In this document: piece by piece, positions 32,930 to 42,147 of the stretch | How the letters are laid out: each line of letters starts with the position of its first letter | Numbering within the stretch: position 1 is the stretch's first letter | NCBI GenBank assembly: GCA_015234425.1 | Contig: JADGNE010000012.1 | Coordinates: 1-54,843, forward strand | DNA length: 54,843 nt | Direction of reading: 5' to 3' | Source: Devosia sp. | Lineage (GTDB): Bacteria > Pseudomonadota > Alphaproteobacteria > Rhizobiales > Devosiaceae | Position numbers and translations under genes: made by a program | The notes under the pieces: model-generated | Database searches by the model: none | Seen by the model: the letters and a program-made list of their open reading frames with translations, nothing else | What the model was told of the DNA's origin: nothing

Positions 32930-35239
32930 ATGCGGTTCTTGCGCACAGCGCTGACCATTGTGATCCTGGGCTTCATTGCCTCGGCCATCTACATCTCCGT
33001 CCTGACTTTCCAACGCCAGGTCGCCCTGGAGAGCGTTGGTCTGAACAATGTGACCTGGATGGTGGCGCAGGCCCCCAGCGAGTTCGCCCGGCTCGAGCAA
33101 AGGGTGAGTTCCTACGCGGTGGGGGATGGCAGGACCGACGAGGCCGAGGTTCGGCTGCGTTTCGACATTGTGGTCAACCGGCTCAAGACGCTGCGCGCCA
33201 GTGCGGTCGAGGAATTCTCCAACTCAGATACGCGCATCGTCGCTATCCTCAACGATCTGGAGGCGGCGCTCGAGGCAACGCGGCCGCTCCTTGCACAGCT
33301 CAGCGAGCCGGGCACACCGGCCAAGATCCTCAGCATTCTCGAGCCGATCTATCCCAAGCTGGCGCGGCTTTCGACAGATGCCAATGTCTGGAACATTGCC
33401 CGCATCAAGGCGGATCGCGAGGGCCTGTTCCAGCTGCAATGGGCCTCGTCCTATATCTCGGCAGGCTTGATCGCCTGCGGTCTGTCGCTGATTGCGCTGC
33501 TTCTGGTGCACAACAGACTGCTGGCGCGGGCGCAGACCGTGTTGCAGCAGAAAGAGCGCACGCTGGCGCTGCAGAATGCCCGCTTTGACGCGGCGCTCGA
33601 AGCCATGTCGCCGGGGCTCTGCCTGCTCGATGCCGATGAGCGTGTCATCGTCTATAATCAGCGCTTCCTGACCATCTTCGGATTTGACGGCCGGAGCCAG
33701 ATCGAGGGCCGACGCCTCGCCGATCTCATCTCGACCGACATGCTGCCGGACAGTGCCTCGGGCGATGACCGGGAGCTGGGGGACACAGACGATATCGCGC
33801 TGCTCAACGACCATGCCTATCACCTCGACAATGGCACGGTGCTGATGGTGACGCGCGAGCCGACGGGCGAAGGCGGCTGGGTCTATACGTTCGAAGACGT
33901 GACCGAGCGGCACAAGGCGCAGGATCGCGTGGTGCACATGGCCCACCACGATGCGCTGACCGGCATGCCGAACCGCATGCGCTTCTGGGACTGCATCAAC
34001 CAGGCCCTGCGCAGGACCGGCGCCCAGGACAAGCCCTTTGCCGTGCTCTATCTCGACCTCGACCGCTTCAAAGAGGTCAACGACACGCTGGGCCATCCGG
34101 TGGGCGACGCCTTGTTGCGCCAGGTCTCGGAACGCCTGCGCAAGGCTGCGGGCGGGGATATGGTGGGGCGTTTGGGCGGCGACGAATTCGCCGTGCTGCA
34201 CCATTGCACCGACCGGACATTCGAGAGTGCGCGGGATCTGGCCGAGGGGCTGATCGCGGCGGTCGGGCGGACCTACCACATCGATGGCAATGAAATCGTG
34301 GTCAGCACCAGCGTCGGTATTGCCCTGTCGTCCGGCGCGTCGATGGATGCGGACGAGCTGATGAAGAATGCCGACCTGGCGCTCTACCAGGCCAAGGCGG
34401 ATGGGCCGGCGGCCTATCGGTTCTTCTCGCCGCAGATGGAAGAAAAACTGCAGCACCGCCGCAATCTCGAAGCGGATCTGCGACAGGGCCTGAAGCTGGG
34501 GCAGTTCGAGCTTTATTTCCAGCCTCTGATCAGCCTTGAGACCGGCGCCATCGTCTTGGGAGAGGCGCTGATGCGCTGGCGCCACCCGGACAAGGGCATG
34601 ATCTCGCCGGCAGAGTTCATTCCGCTGGCCGAGGAGACGGGGATGATCGGCGCGCTGGGCCACTGGGCGCTGCAGCAGGCGTGCGAGCATGCGCTGCACT
34701 GGCCGGACAGCGTGCGGCTCTCGGTCAATCTCTCGCCCGTCCAGTTCCGCGACGAGGGATTGGTCGATGGGGTCAAGGAGGTCCTGGAAAACACCGCCCT
34801 GGACCCGAAACGGCTCGAACTCGAGATCACCGAATCCGTCCTGCTGCAGAACAATGCCGCCAATTTCAACGCGCTGCATCGTCTGCGCGGTCTCGGCCTG
34901 ACCATCGCGCTCGACGACTTCGGTACGGGGTATTCCTCGCTGAGCTACCTGCAGCGCTTCCCCTTCGACAAGATCAAGATCGACCAGAGTTTCGTGCGCG
35001 ATCTGGGCACGCGTCCGGACAGCTCGGCCATTATCCAGTCCATCGCCACGCTGGGGCGCAATCTGCGCATGCAGACCACGGCCGAAGGGGTGGAGACCAA
35101 GGAACAGCTCGACATCATTACCGAGGCGGGATGCACCCAGGCGCAGGGCTATTATTTCAGCCCACCTGTGCCCGAGGTGAAGTTCCGGGCCATGTTGAGC
35201 GAAAAATCCATCGCCAAAGACGGTGTGCACGTCGCCTGA
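32930..35239 (+). CDS. Membrane GGDEF-EAL protein (cyclic di-GMP turnover)
   Basis: A 769-residue protein: transmembrane helix at about 5-27, a periplasmic helical region (28-170), a second helix at about 172-195, a PAS domain (about 215-330), GGDEF (about 340-500) and EAL (about 515-765). The GGDEF active site is intact (residues 416-420, GRLGGDEFAVL) and EAL is intact (545-547, GEALMRWRHP), with ELEITES, DDFGTGYSS and AEGVET also present. Both cyclase and phosphodiesterase activity are possible. The periplasmic part may read the state of the secreted protein encoded just upstream; that is inference. Confidence 0.95.
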   Translation: MRFLRTALTIVILGFIASAIYISVLTFQRQVALESVGLNNVTWMVAQAPSEFARLEQRVSSYAVGDGRTDEAEVRLRFDIVVNRLKTLRASAVEEFSNSDTRIVAILNDLEAALEATRPLLAQLSEPGTPAKILSILEPIYPKLARLSTDANVWNIARIKADREGLFQLQWASSYISAGLIACGLSLIALLLVHNRLLARAQTVLQQKERTLALQNARFDAALEAMSPGLCLLDADERVIVYNQRFLTIFGFDGRSQIEGRRLADLISTDMLPDSASGDDRELGDTDDIALLNDHAYHLDNGTVLMVTREPTGEGGWVYTFEDVTERHKAQDRVVHMAHHDALTGMPNRMRFWDCINQALRRTGAQDKPFAVLYLDLDRFKEVNDTLGHPVGDALLRQVSERLRKAAGGDMVGRLGGDEFAVLHHCTDRTFESARDLAEGLIAAVGRTYHIDGNEIVVSTSVGIALSSGASMDADELMKNADLALYQAKADGPAAYRFFSPQMEEKLQHRRNLEADLRQGLKLGQFELYFQPLISLETGAIVLGEALMRWRHPDKGMISPAEFIPLAEETGMIGALGHWALQQACEHALHWPDSVRLSVNLSPVQFRDEGLVDGVKEVLENTALDPKRLELEITESVLLQNNAANFNALHRLRGLGLTIALDDFGTGYSSLSYLQRFPFDKIKIDQSFVRDLGTRPDSSAIIQSIATLGRNLRMQTTAEGVETKEQLDIITEAGCTQAQGYYFSPPVPEVKFRAMLSEKSIAKDGVHVA

Positions 35240-35545
35240 TGCCTTTTGGCCCTGACGGCTGCGGTCGGGGATTAACGGCGGCGCTCTGAGCGTCGCTGCG
35301 CCATCATTTTCACATCCGTTCTGGATCTGGCCGCACCTGGGGGCGGCGGTTGTCGTTCGCGCACATTGGTGTCGCGTTTGTCCGTCAAATTTGGGTTAAT
35401 TTCAGATTACGGGGAAGTGATTATCAAGCAGATCAAATGGTTACTTCTGGTGTAACCCTGTGGAATCTATCTACATCGGCGTGATTTGCTATCTTAATGT
35501 CTCAAATCGATGCTGCTCCACCGACTGAATTATTGGAGCATTGGA
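35240..35545. other. Intergenic region with an inverted repeat
   Basis: 306 bp without a convincing gene. GGTTAC (35439-35444) and GTAACC (35452-35457) form a 6-bp inverted repeat with 7-bp spacer about 90 bp upstream of the DUF4214 gene, a plausible operator. No terminator with a T run is visible after the GGDEF-EAL gene. Confidence 0.4.
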
Positions 35546-36703
35546 ATGAGCATTCTTGGATTTCTCGATCTGGAAAAGTCGCTGTCCAGTATCCTTGGTG
35601 GTGGTACGGGCGGCAGTACCGGCGGCGGGACGGGAGGCGGGACGAGTGGGACCGGAACCGGCATGGGTCTTGGTGGTGGCGTGCTTTCACCAGTATCGAA
35701 CCTGATCAGCAATATTACCGGGTCCGGCACGGACGGGTTGCTCGGCGGTGTGCTCGACCTTGGCCTGCTCAATGACAAGGGCGTGGTCCAGCTGACGGTG
35801 CTGGGCAATGATCTCATCGTCCTGCCCAATAATGGCGGTATCATCCACTCCGATCTGCTGGGGCCGGGTGGGCTTGGCGGCGGAGGCCTGGGCGGGTTGA
35901 CCCAGATCATCGAGCTGGACGGCCTGCTCAGCGACGCGGGCCTGCTCAATCTGACGGGCCTGCTGGACAATGGCGTGCTGTCGCTGGGTGGGCTTCTGGG
36001 CGAAGTGCTCAAGCTCTTGAGCCCGACCGGAACGATCGACCCGGATGATCCGATCGACCCGGATGGCGAGGTCGACCCCGATGCCTTCGAGCATCAGCTG
36101 ATCGGCACCAGCGGCCGGGATATTTTCACCATCCCGACCCAATCCACCTATGTGGATGGATTGGGCGATATCGACATCGCCAATTTTGCCCGCAGCGCCG
36201 AAGGCATGGGCTTTGCTGTGGGGCGCAACGGCGTGGTGTTTGCCGATGGGGAGACCGTGTTCTTCATGCGCGACGTGGAGCGCGTGAGCTTTCTTGAAGG
36301 CACGCTGCTGCTCGATACCGGCGCGGGCGAGAACGCCGGCATGGCCTATCGCATCTATCAGGCCGCGTTCAATCGCACGCCCGATGTGGATGGACTGGCC
36401 TATTGGCTGGCAACACTCGACAGCGGCGCGGCAAGCCTGTCGGCAATCGCCGACAGCTTTATCCACTCCCCCGAGTTTGTGCAGAAATACGGGACAACGG
36501 AATCGGTCTCGAATGCAGAGTTTGTGGGGCGCTTGTATCTCCACACTCTTGGACGGACGGCGGACACTGTGGGCTTTGACTATTGGGTGAACCGGCTGGA
36601 CAACGATCTAACTAGAGGAGACCTCTTGGCCCAATTCACCGAGAGCCCGGAAAACCAGCAGCGCGTGGCCGCGCAAATCGACAACGGGATCTGGCTGGCC
36701 TGA
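35546..36703 (+). CDS. DUF4214-containing, probably exported protein
   Basis: A 385-residue protein without a classical signal peptide. The N-terminus has a Gly/Ser/Thr repeat (about 19-45, units of GGGT), then Leu/Gly-rich segments (GLLGGVLDLGLL; GLLSDAGLLNLTGLL), an acidic Asp-Pro linker (IDPDDPIDPDGEVDPD) and a C-terminal DUF4214 domain with two repeats (YQAAFNRTPDVDGLAYWL; LYLHTLGRTADTVGFDYWV). DUF4214 is common in large type I secreted surface proteins, so export by a type I system encoded elsewhere is possible. The ATG at 35546 is preferred over one 12 codons upstream because a TTGGAG site precedes it. Confidence 0.78.
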   Translation: MSILGFLDLEKSLSSILGGGTGGSTGGGTGGGTSGTGTGMGLGGGVLSPVSNLISNITGSGTDGLLGGVLDLGLLNDKGVVQLTVLGNDLIVLPNNGGIIHSDLLGPGGLGGGGLGGLTQIIELDGLLSDAGLLNLTGLLDNGVLSLGGLLGEVLKLLSPTGTIDPDDPIDPDGEVDPDAFEHQLIGTSGRDIFTIPTQSTYVDGLGDIDIANFARSAEGMGFAVGRNGVVFADGETVFFMRDVERVSFLEGTLLLDTGAGENAGMAYRIYQAAFNRTPDVDGLAYWLATLDSGAASLSAIADSFIHSPEFVQKYGTTESVSNAEFVGRLYLHTLGRTADTVGFDYWVNRLDNDLTRGDLLAQFTESPENQQRVAAQIDNGIWLA

Positions 36704-36856
36704 GGCGTTCCGGCCTTCCAGGCGGGCGCGTGTGAACATGGACTCATCACGGGGTGCGACCTGATCGCTCGAATTGTCACCTTGTGATGGGCGGCGGCTA
36801 TCGGTATTTCATAGCTCCTGTCAGCCGCAATTCGCGAACAGAGAGCGCCCCCAGCA

Positions 36857-37780
36857 ATGGTCCCACAGTTTCTCGTCACCCATTCTGGCGGCTTTCACGC
36901 CGATGAACTGCTTTCCAGTGTTATCCTGACGAGGCTGTTCCCCGAGGCCAAGATTGTGCGCAGCCGCTCTTCGGAGTGGATCACGCCGGCGGCAGACCGC
37001 ATTATTTATGACGTGGGCGGGGCCTATGATCCTAAGGCGCGGATTTTCGATCATCACCAGCGCGGGGCACCGCTGCGGGATGACGGGCAGCCCTATAGCT
37101 CGTTCGGTCTGATCTGGAAGCATTTTGGCGCTGATTATCTGGTCGCGCAGGGCATTCCGGCAGATCGCGTCGGCGATGTGCATGCCAAGTTCGACAAGAG
37201 CTTCGTGCTGCCGGTCGATCTCGTCGACAATGGCGCTTATGACGCGACCGGGCCGCTGGCCGGGCTGACGCTGACGGCGCTGCTGGAAACGCTGAAGCCC
37301 GCCTTTGACCAGAATTCGCCCGAGGCGGAAGCGCAGGCGTTCCATAACGCGATGGGCATTGCCCGCGCCTTCGTCGAAGCCGCTATCGGCAAGCATGCGG
37401 CAAAGCTGCGGGCCGAGGCTGTGGTGATGGGTGCCATTGCGGCGGCCGGGCCGAACCGGGTGCTGGAGCTGCCCATGGGCATGCCGTTCCGGCCGGCGAT
37501 CGTGAAGGCCGGGGCCGAGCACCTGCTGTTCGTGGTTCATCCGCGCGATAAGGACTGGTGCCTGACCGGTATTCGCCGGGGCGACGAGGGTTTTGAGCTA
37601 CGCGCCGATCTGCCGGTAGCCTGGGCGGGGCTGACCAATGAGGCGCTGGAAGCCGCGAGCGGGGTGGCGGGCGCGAGCTTCTGCCATAATGGCCGGTTCA
37701 TCGCGGCGGCCAAGACGCGCGAAGCGGCGCTGGCCATGGCCGAGATTGCCGTGCGCGAGGCGCTGGCAGAGGCGCAGTAA
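36857..37780 (+). CDS. MYG1/UPF0160 family DHH-type hydrolase
   Basis: A 307-residue protein of the MYG1 family. Metal-binding motifs are visible: THSGGFHADELL near the N-terminus, DHHQRG and VDLVDNGAYD, the arrangement of DHH phosphoesterases. Eukaryotic MYG1 is a 3'-5' RNA exonuclease; the role in bacteria is not established. The SDR gene follows after 27 bp and could be cotranscribed. Confidence 0.9.
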   Translation: MVPQFLVTHSGGFHADELLSSVILTRLFPEAKIVRSRSSEWITPAADRIIYDVGGAYDPKARIFDHHQRGAPLRDDGQPYSSFGLIWKHFGADYLVAQGIPADRVGDVHAKFDKSFVLPVDLVDNGAYDATGPLAGLTLTALLETLKPAFDQNSPEAEAQAFHNAMGIARAFVEAAIGKHAAKLRAEAVVMGAIAAAGPNRVLELPMGMPFRPAIVKAGAEHLLFVVHPRDKDWCLTGIRRGDEGFELRADLPVAWAGLTNEALEAASGVAGASFCHNGRFIAAAKTREAALAMAEIAVREALAEAQ

Positions 37781-37807
37781 GCGGTTTTGAAGCGGGGGCG
37801 CTGAAGC

Positions 37808-38578
37808 ATGTTTGGGCCGAAATTGTTTGACCTCACCGGCAGGAATGCGCTGGTGACCGGGGGCACGCGTGGGCTCGGACAGGCCATTGCACTGGCGCTG
37901 GGCAAGATGGGGGCGTCGGTCTGCGTCACCGGGCGGACCCAGGACGGGATCGATGCGGCGCTGAAGGCGCTCTCGGCCGAAGGCGTTAACGCCCGTGGGC
38001 TGGTGCTGGACGTGTGCGATGTGGCGGCGAGCCAGACGGCGCTGGCGGGGCTTGATGCAGACTGGCCTATCAATATCCTCGTCAACAATGCCGGCTTTGA
38101 AAATGTCGCGCCGTCGCTCGATGTCGATGAAGCGGTGTGGGACGCGATCGTCGACACCAATCTGAAGGGCAGTTTTTTCTGCGCGCAGGCGGTGGCGCGG
38201 GGCATGGCGGAACGGGGCCGGGGCGGGGCGATCATCAATCTCTGCTCGCTGACCTCTTATGTCGGTATACCGACCGCCGTGCCCTATGGCGCGTCGAAGA
38301 GCGGGCTCCTGGGCATGACACGGGCATTGTCAGCCGAATGGGCGGGCAAGGGCATCCGCGTCAATGCCATCGCGCCGGGCTATTTCCGCACCGACATGAC
38401 CGAGGGTTTTTACGCTGACGAGGCCTGGGCCACTGGTATGCTGGCGAAAATTCCGCAGGGCAGGTTCGGTTCGATGGACGATGTGGGTGGGGCAGTGGTG
38501 TTCCTCGCCAGCGACGCCTCCGCCTATATCACCGGCCAGTGCCTGCCGATCGACGGCGGATACCTCGCCTCGATATAG
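37808..38578 (+). CDS. SDR family oxidoreductase
   Basis: A 256-residue classical short-chain dehydrogenase. It shows the cofactor motif TGGTRGLG (17-24), NNAG, the catalytic Ser-Tyr-Lys (INLCSLTSY then YGASKSG) and the C-terminal QCLPIDGGYLAS. It resembles gluconate 5-dehydrogenase / 3-ketoacyl reductase-like enzymes, acting on a sugar acid or polyol. The ABC operon starts 135 bp downstream on the same strand, so the enzyme may belong to the same pathway. Confidence 0.92.
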   Translation: MFGPKLFDLTGRNALVTGGTRGLGQAIALALGKMGASVCVTGRTQDGIDAALKALSAEGVNARGLVLDVCDVAASQTALAGLDADWPINILVNNAGFENVAPSLDVDEAVWDAIVDTNLKGSFFCAQAVARGMAERGRGGAIINLCSLTSYVGIPTAVPYGASKSGLLGMTRALSAEWAGKGIRVNAIAPGYFRTDMTEGFYADEAWATGMLAKIPQGRFGSMDDVGGAVVFLASDASAYITGQCLPIDGGYLASI

Positions 38579-38604
38579 TGCTAAAGGCGTAGGCGGGCCG
38601 GGAG

Positions 38605-38614
38605 TTTTGCAAAA
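38605..38614. promoter_or_regulatory. Short palindrome upstream of the Pot-type ABC operon
   Basis: TTTTGCAAAA is a perfect 10-bp palindrome 100 bp before the ABC ATPase gene in the 135-bp gap after the SDR gene. It could be an operator; there is no regulator gene in the cluster to link it to. Confidence 0.3.
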
Positions 38615-38713
38615 ACGAACGGGATGGCCCTGTCATGGTCTGGACATGGAAGGTCATCTCGTTCTTATAACGCGACAGAGCCGAGACGTGCCTGAGCGAA
38701 GAGGTGCCTGCCG

Positions 38714-39826
38714 ATGACCAATGAGCCTCGACCTTCTGTCGCCGTTTCGGTCCGAGACGTCGATATGGTCTTCGATGGCACTCATGCGGTCAAAGGGGCT
38801 TCTTTCGACCTCTCCGAAGGGCGGTTCCTGACCATTCTGGGGCCCTCGGGGTCGGGCAAGACGACGCTGTTGCGCATGATCGCCGGCTTCCAGCGGCCGA
38901 GCGCGGGCGAGATCTATATTAACGGAACGCCGGTGAGCGCCGCGCCGCCGCACAAGCGCTCGATCGGCATGGTGTTCCAGAAGCTGGCGCTGTTCCCGCA
39001 CATGACAGCGGCCGAGAACGTCGCCTTTCCGCTCAAGATGCGCCGGTTCGACGCGACGACGATTCCGGCGCGGGTGAAGCGCTATCTCGACCTCGTTCAG
39101 CTCGGTCCCTATGCGGATCGGCGGATTCATCAGTTGTCTGGTGGCCAACAGCAGCGCGTAGCCATCGCGCGGGCGCTGGTGTTCGAGCCGGATTTGTTGC
39201 TGCTCGACGAGCCGCTGGCAGCGCTGGACCGCAAGCTGCGCGAGGAAATGCAGCTCGAATTCCGCCGCATCCAGCGCGAGCTGGGCGTGACCACGATCAA
39301 TGTGACCCATGATCAGCGCGAGGCGCTGGTGGTGTCGGACGATGTGATCGTGATGGACAAGGGCGTCATCCAGCAAAAGGCCGCGCCGTCCGATACATAT
39401 CGAACGCCGGCCAATGCCTTTGTTGCCGGCTTTATCGGGGTGACCAATTTCCTCTCGGGCCGGGTGAGTGCTGTCGACGGCGATGTCGTGCAGTTCGAGG
39501 CTGCGGGCGGCGCACTGGCCGGACACTGGTCTGCACCGGGTGCGCCGAGTGTCGGCGGCAATGTGACGGGCGCCTTGCGGGCCGAGCAGATCCGGCTGGG
39601 CGCCAGCGAGGCCGAATTGGCCTTGTGCCAGACGGTTAGGGCTGGCGTCGTGCGGGATGCGATCTTTGAGGGCGAGCGCATTGTCTACGAGATTGCGCTG
39701 GCGAGTTCGCCTGATACGCTTCTGCGGGTTTTTGACCACGACCCGACCACACACAAGCAATTTGCCATTGGGGAGACGATGGCGATGGGGTGGAATGCAC
39801 GCGACGTGCTGATCTTCCCCAATTAA
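38714..39826 (+). CDS. ABC transporter ATP-binding protein (PotA type)
   Basis: A 370-residue ATPase of the spermidine/putrescine/opine importer group. Walker A GPSGSGKTT (43-51), signature LSGGQQQR, Walker B LLLLDEPLA and switch VTHDQREA are intact, and a TOBE domain occupies the C-terminal third. It is the first gene of the run ATPase - binding protein - two permeases - HisD-like - zinc dehydrogenase - kinase. Confidence 0.94.
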   Translation: MTNEPRPSVAVSVRDVDMVFDGTHAVKGASFDLSEGRFLTILGPSGSGKTTLLRMIAGFQRPSAGEIYINGTPVSAAPPHKRSIGMVFQKLALFPHMTAAENVAFPLKMRRFDATTIPARVKRYLDLVQLGPYADRRIHQLSGGQQQRVAIARALVFEPDLLLLDEPLAALDRKLREEMQLEFRRIQRELGVTTINVTHDQREALVVSDDVIVMDKGVIQQKAAPSDTYRTPANAFVAGFIGVTNFLSGRVSAVDGDVVQFEAAGGALAGHWSAPGAPSVGGNVTGALRAEQIRLGASEAELALCQTVRAGVVRDAIFEGERIVYEIALASSPDTLLRVFDHDPTTHKQFAIGETMAMGWNARDVLIFPN

Positions 39827-39862
39827 GGCCGGCTGGGTTCGGCTGCATCTGGAGAGAATGGG

Positions 39863-40969
39863 ATGACCAAGACAAAATCGATCCTCGCCCTGTCGCGACG
39901 CCGGTTTCTCGGCGGTGCGGCTGCACTGGGTGGGCTGGTAGCGACCGGCTGGACCGGCAAGGCTTTCGCGCAGGAGCCCGAAAAGCCCGCCGAAATCATC
40001 GTACGCGCCTGGGGCGGTTCGTGGGTAGCGAGCCTGCAGGCCGGCGTCTCCGATCCGTTCACCGCGGCCACCGGCATTGCCGTGCGTCACGATCTGACCG
40101 AAGACAATGAAATCCAGCCCAAGGTCTGGGCCGCCGTGGCGCAGGGCCGCGTGCCCCCGATCCACATCAACTGGGATACGACGACCAACGCCACCAAGTC
40201 GGCGCTGCGCGGCATCACCGAAGATCTCTCGGACCTGCCGAACCTGGCCAATGTGACCGAGCTGGCGAAGCCCGTCGGCATGGAAGGCTATCCGATCGTC
40301 AACACCTATGGCTATGTCTATGTGCTGGCCTATCGCCCCTCGGCCTTCCCCGAAGGCGCGCCGACCTCGCTGCAGGTGCTGCTTGATCCCAAGTTCAAGG
40401 GCCGTATCGCGCTCTACAACGACGGCATCGGCTTCCACTTCCCGGCACAGGTCGCCGGCGGCGGCAAGCTCGAGGATATCCCCGAGAACATGGACGCGGC
40501 CTGGGACTTTATCGCCAAGGTCAAGGAGCAGCAGCCGCTGCTGGGCGAAGATCCGGACTTCACCAACTGGTTCCAGAACGGCGAAATCGACCTGGCTGTG
40601 ACCATTTCGACCAATGCCCGCGAAGCCATGAAGAACGGCATCGACCTGGCATGGACCGTGCCGGAAGAAGGCTCGAAGTTCGAAACCGATGGCCTCTGGA
40701 TCCCCAAGGGCCTGCCGGAGAACGAGCTCTACTGGGCCAAGCAGTACATCAACTTTGCGCTGACCCAGGAAGCCCAGCAGGTCTGGCTTGATGGTCTGGG
40801 TCTGCCGGGCGTGGTGCCGGGGCTGACGCCTCCGGAAGGTCTGGCGGGTGATCCGTCCTATCCGACCGAGCCGGAAGATTTTGAACGCCTCATCCGCATC
40901 CCGACCGCGATCCAGGTCGAGCATGAGAGCGAATGGTTCGGCAAGTTCAAGTCGATCATGCAGGGGTGA
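39863..40969 (+). CDS. ABC substrate-binding protein (PotD-like), Tat signal
   Basis: A 368-residue periplasmic binding protein. The N-terminus carries a twin-arginine signal (SRRRFLGG followed by a hydrophobic core, cleavage near AFA-QE), so it is probably exported folded. The mature part has the family pattern (IIVRAWGGSWVASLQAGVSD; PKFKGRIALYNDGIG; YWAKQYINFALTQEAQQVW). This group binds polyamines, opines or related cations; the actual ligand cannot be read. It is separated from the permease genes by a 240-bp repeat-containing gap. Confidence 0.92.
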   Translation: MTKTKSILALSRRRFLGGAAALGGLVATGWTGKAFAQEPEKPAEIIVRAWGGSWVASLQAGVSDPFTAATGIAVRHDLTEDNEIQPKVWAAVAQGRVPPIHINWDTTTNATKSALRGITEDLSDLPNLANVTELAKPVGMEGYPIVNTYGYVYVLAYRPSAFPEGAPTSLQVLLDPKFKGRIALYNDGIGFHFPAQVAGGGKLEDIPENMDAAWDFIAKVKEQQPLLGEDPDFTNWFQNGEIDLAVTISTNAREAMKNGIDLAWTVPEEGSKFETDGLWIPKGLPENELYWAKQYINFALTQEAQQVWLDGLGLPGVVPGLTPPEGLAGDPSYPTEPEDFERLIRIPTAIQVEHESEWFGKFKSIMQG

Positions 40970-41029
40970 TTGTCGCCTGTTGGGTGAAGGGGCGGGGTCT
41001 CGACGAGAGGCTTTCACCCCTCACCCTGA

Positions 41030-41122
41030 CCCTCTCCCCTGAGGGGAGAGGGGACGCAGGAGCCGCGGGGGCAGGGGGTGACCCAGGGCACCCCACCCCA
41101 CCCCTCCCCACGAGGGGGAGGG
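41030..41122. repeat. GC-rich palindromic intergenic repeats
   Basis: CCCTCTCCCC (41030-41039) and GGGGAGAGGG (41043-41052) form a perfect 10-bp dyad, and CCCTCCCC (41102-41109) pairs with GGGGAGGG inside 41114-41122. The elements lie in the gap inside the ABC operon, between binding protein and permease. The same type occurs at 47377-47451. They resemble REP-like repeats that are common in Hyphomicrobiales genomes. Confidence 0.7.
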
Positions 41123-41208
41123 AGAAGAATGGTGCTGGTCACGGCCAGCACCTCCATCCCACGGCTCTCGCAGGAGGGGCGCGGGAAGAGAGTGCCACGG
41201 AGTAATTC

Positions 41209-42147
41209 ATGTCCAAAGCCGCTTATCCCCTGCGTTGGCGGGTCATGGATGGTCTGGAGGCCGTGGTGGCGGCACTGTGGCCGAAGAATTTTGCGCGGGC
41301 GCTGCCCTATGTGATGGTGCTGCCGGCGATCCTTCTGGTGATGCTGCTGGTCATCGGTCTCGTTCAGATCGGGGATTCGAGCGCGCGCACGCTGGATCGG
41401 TCTACCTTCCTGCCTTCGGATTATTACACCGGCGAGAATTACGGGCGCATTTTCACCGATGGGCTCTATTGGAGCATATTGTGGCGGAGCCTCCTCGGCT
41501 CGCTGATTGTCACGGCGGTCAGCCTCGTCTTCGCCTTTCCCTATAGCTATCTCATGGTGCGCACGCCCTCGGCGCTGCTGCGCAAATTTCTGCTGATCGC
41601 GCTGTTCCTGCCCTTCTTCATCGGGCAGGTGGTGCGGGCCTATGGCTGGCTGATCATTCTGGGCAATCAGGGGGTGGTCAACGAGATGCTGGGGCTGATC
41701 GGCATCGCGCCGATGCGGCTGCTCTATAATTACCCTGCCGTGCTGTTCGGGCTCGTGCAGTACATGATCCCCTTTGCCGTGCTGATGCTGGCGCCGGCGC
41801 TGACGGCGATCCCCGAGGAAATGGAGTCGGCGGCCAATTCGCTGGGGGCCAATTGGTGGAGCACCTTCGTGCATGTGCTGTTGCCGATGGCCAAGCCGGG
41901 CCTCGTGGGGGCAGGGCTGGTCGTGCTGACGCTGTCGCTGACCGATTTTGCCATGCCGGCCATTCTGGGCGGCGGGTCGCAGGATTTCATCGCCAATGCG
42001 ATCTATGACCAGTTCTTCCGTACGTCGGACCAAGGCATGGGGGCGGCGCTGACGCTGATCCTTGTCGGGGTGGGTTCGCTTCTGGTGGGAATTGTCTTCA
42101 CACTCTTTGGGGCCGGGACGCTGGCCATGGGGAGGGAGAAGAAATGA
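41209..42147 (+). CDS. ABC transporter permease (PotB type)
   Basis: A 312-residue inner-membrane permease with six predicted helices. The conserved LFLPFFIGQVVRAYGWLIIL segment and the coupling loop (ESAANSLGANWWSTFVHVLL) mark it as the PotB-type subunit. It overlaps the second permease gene as ATGA. Confidence 0.92.
   Translation: MSKAAYPLRWRVMDGLEAVVAALWPKNFARALPYVMVLPAILLVMLLVIGLVQIGDSSARTLDRSTFLPSDYYTGENYGRIFTDGLYWSILWRSLLGSLIVTAVSLVFAFPYSYLMVRTPSALLRKFLLIALFLPFFIGQVVRAYGWLIILGNQGVVNEMLGLIGIAPMRLLYNYPAVLFGLVQYMIPFAVLMLAPALTAIPEEMESAANSLGANWWSTFVHVLLPMAKPGLVGAGLVVLTLSLTDFAMPAILGGGSQDFIANAIYDQFFRTSDQGMGAALTLILVGVGSLLVGIVFTLFGAGTLAMGREKK

Noticed and set aside
33224..35230. 668-codon open frame antisense to the GGDEF-EAL gene
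   Set aside because: It mirrors the codon pattern of a complete, motif-rich gene on the other strand; high GC produces long antisense frames and the product has no recognisable domain.
38654..41017. 787-codon open frame on the minus strand
   Set aside because: Antisense to two full ABC genes with intact motifs and running across their intergenic gap; its translation is His/Arg/Gln-rich without any family features.
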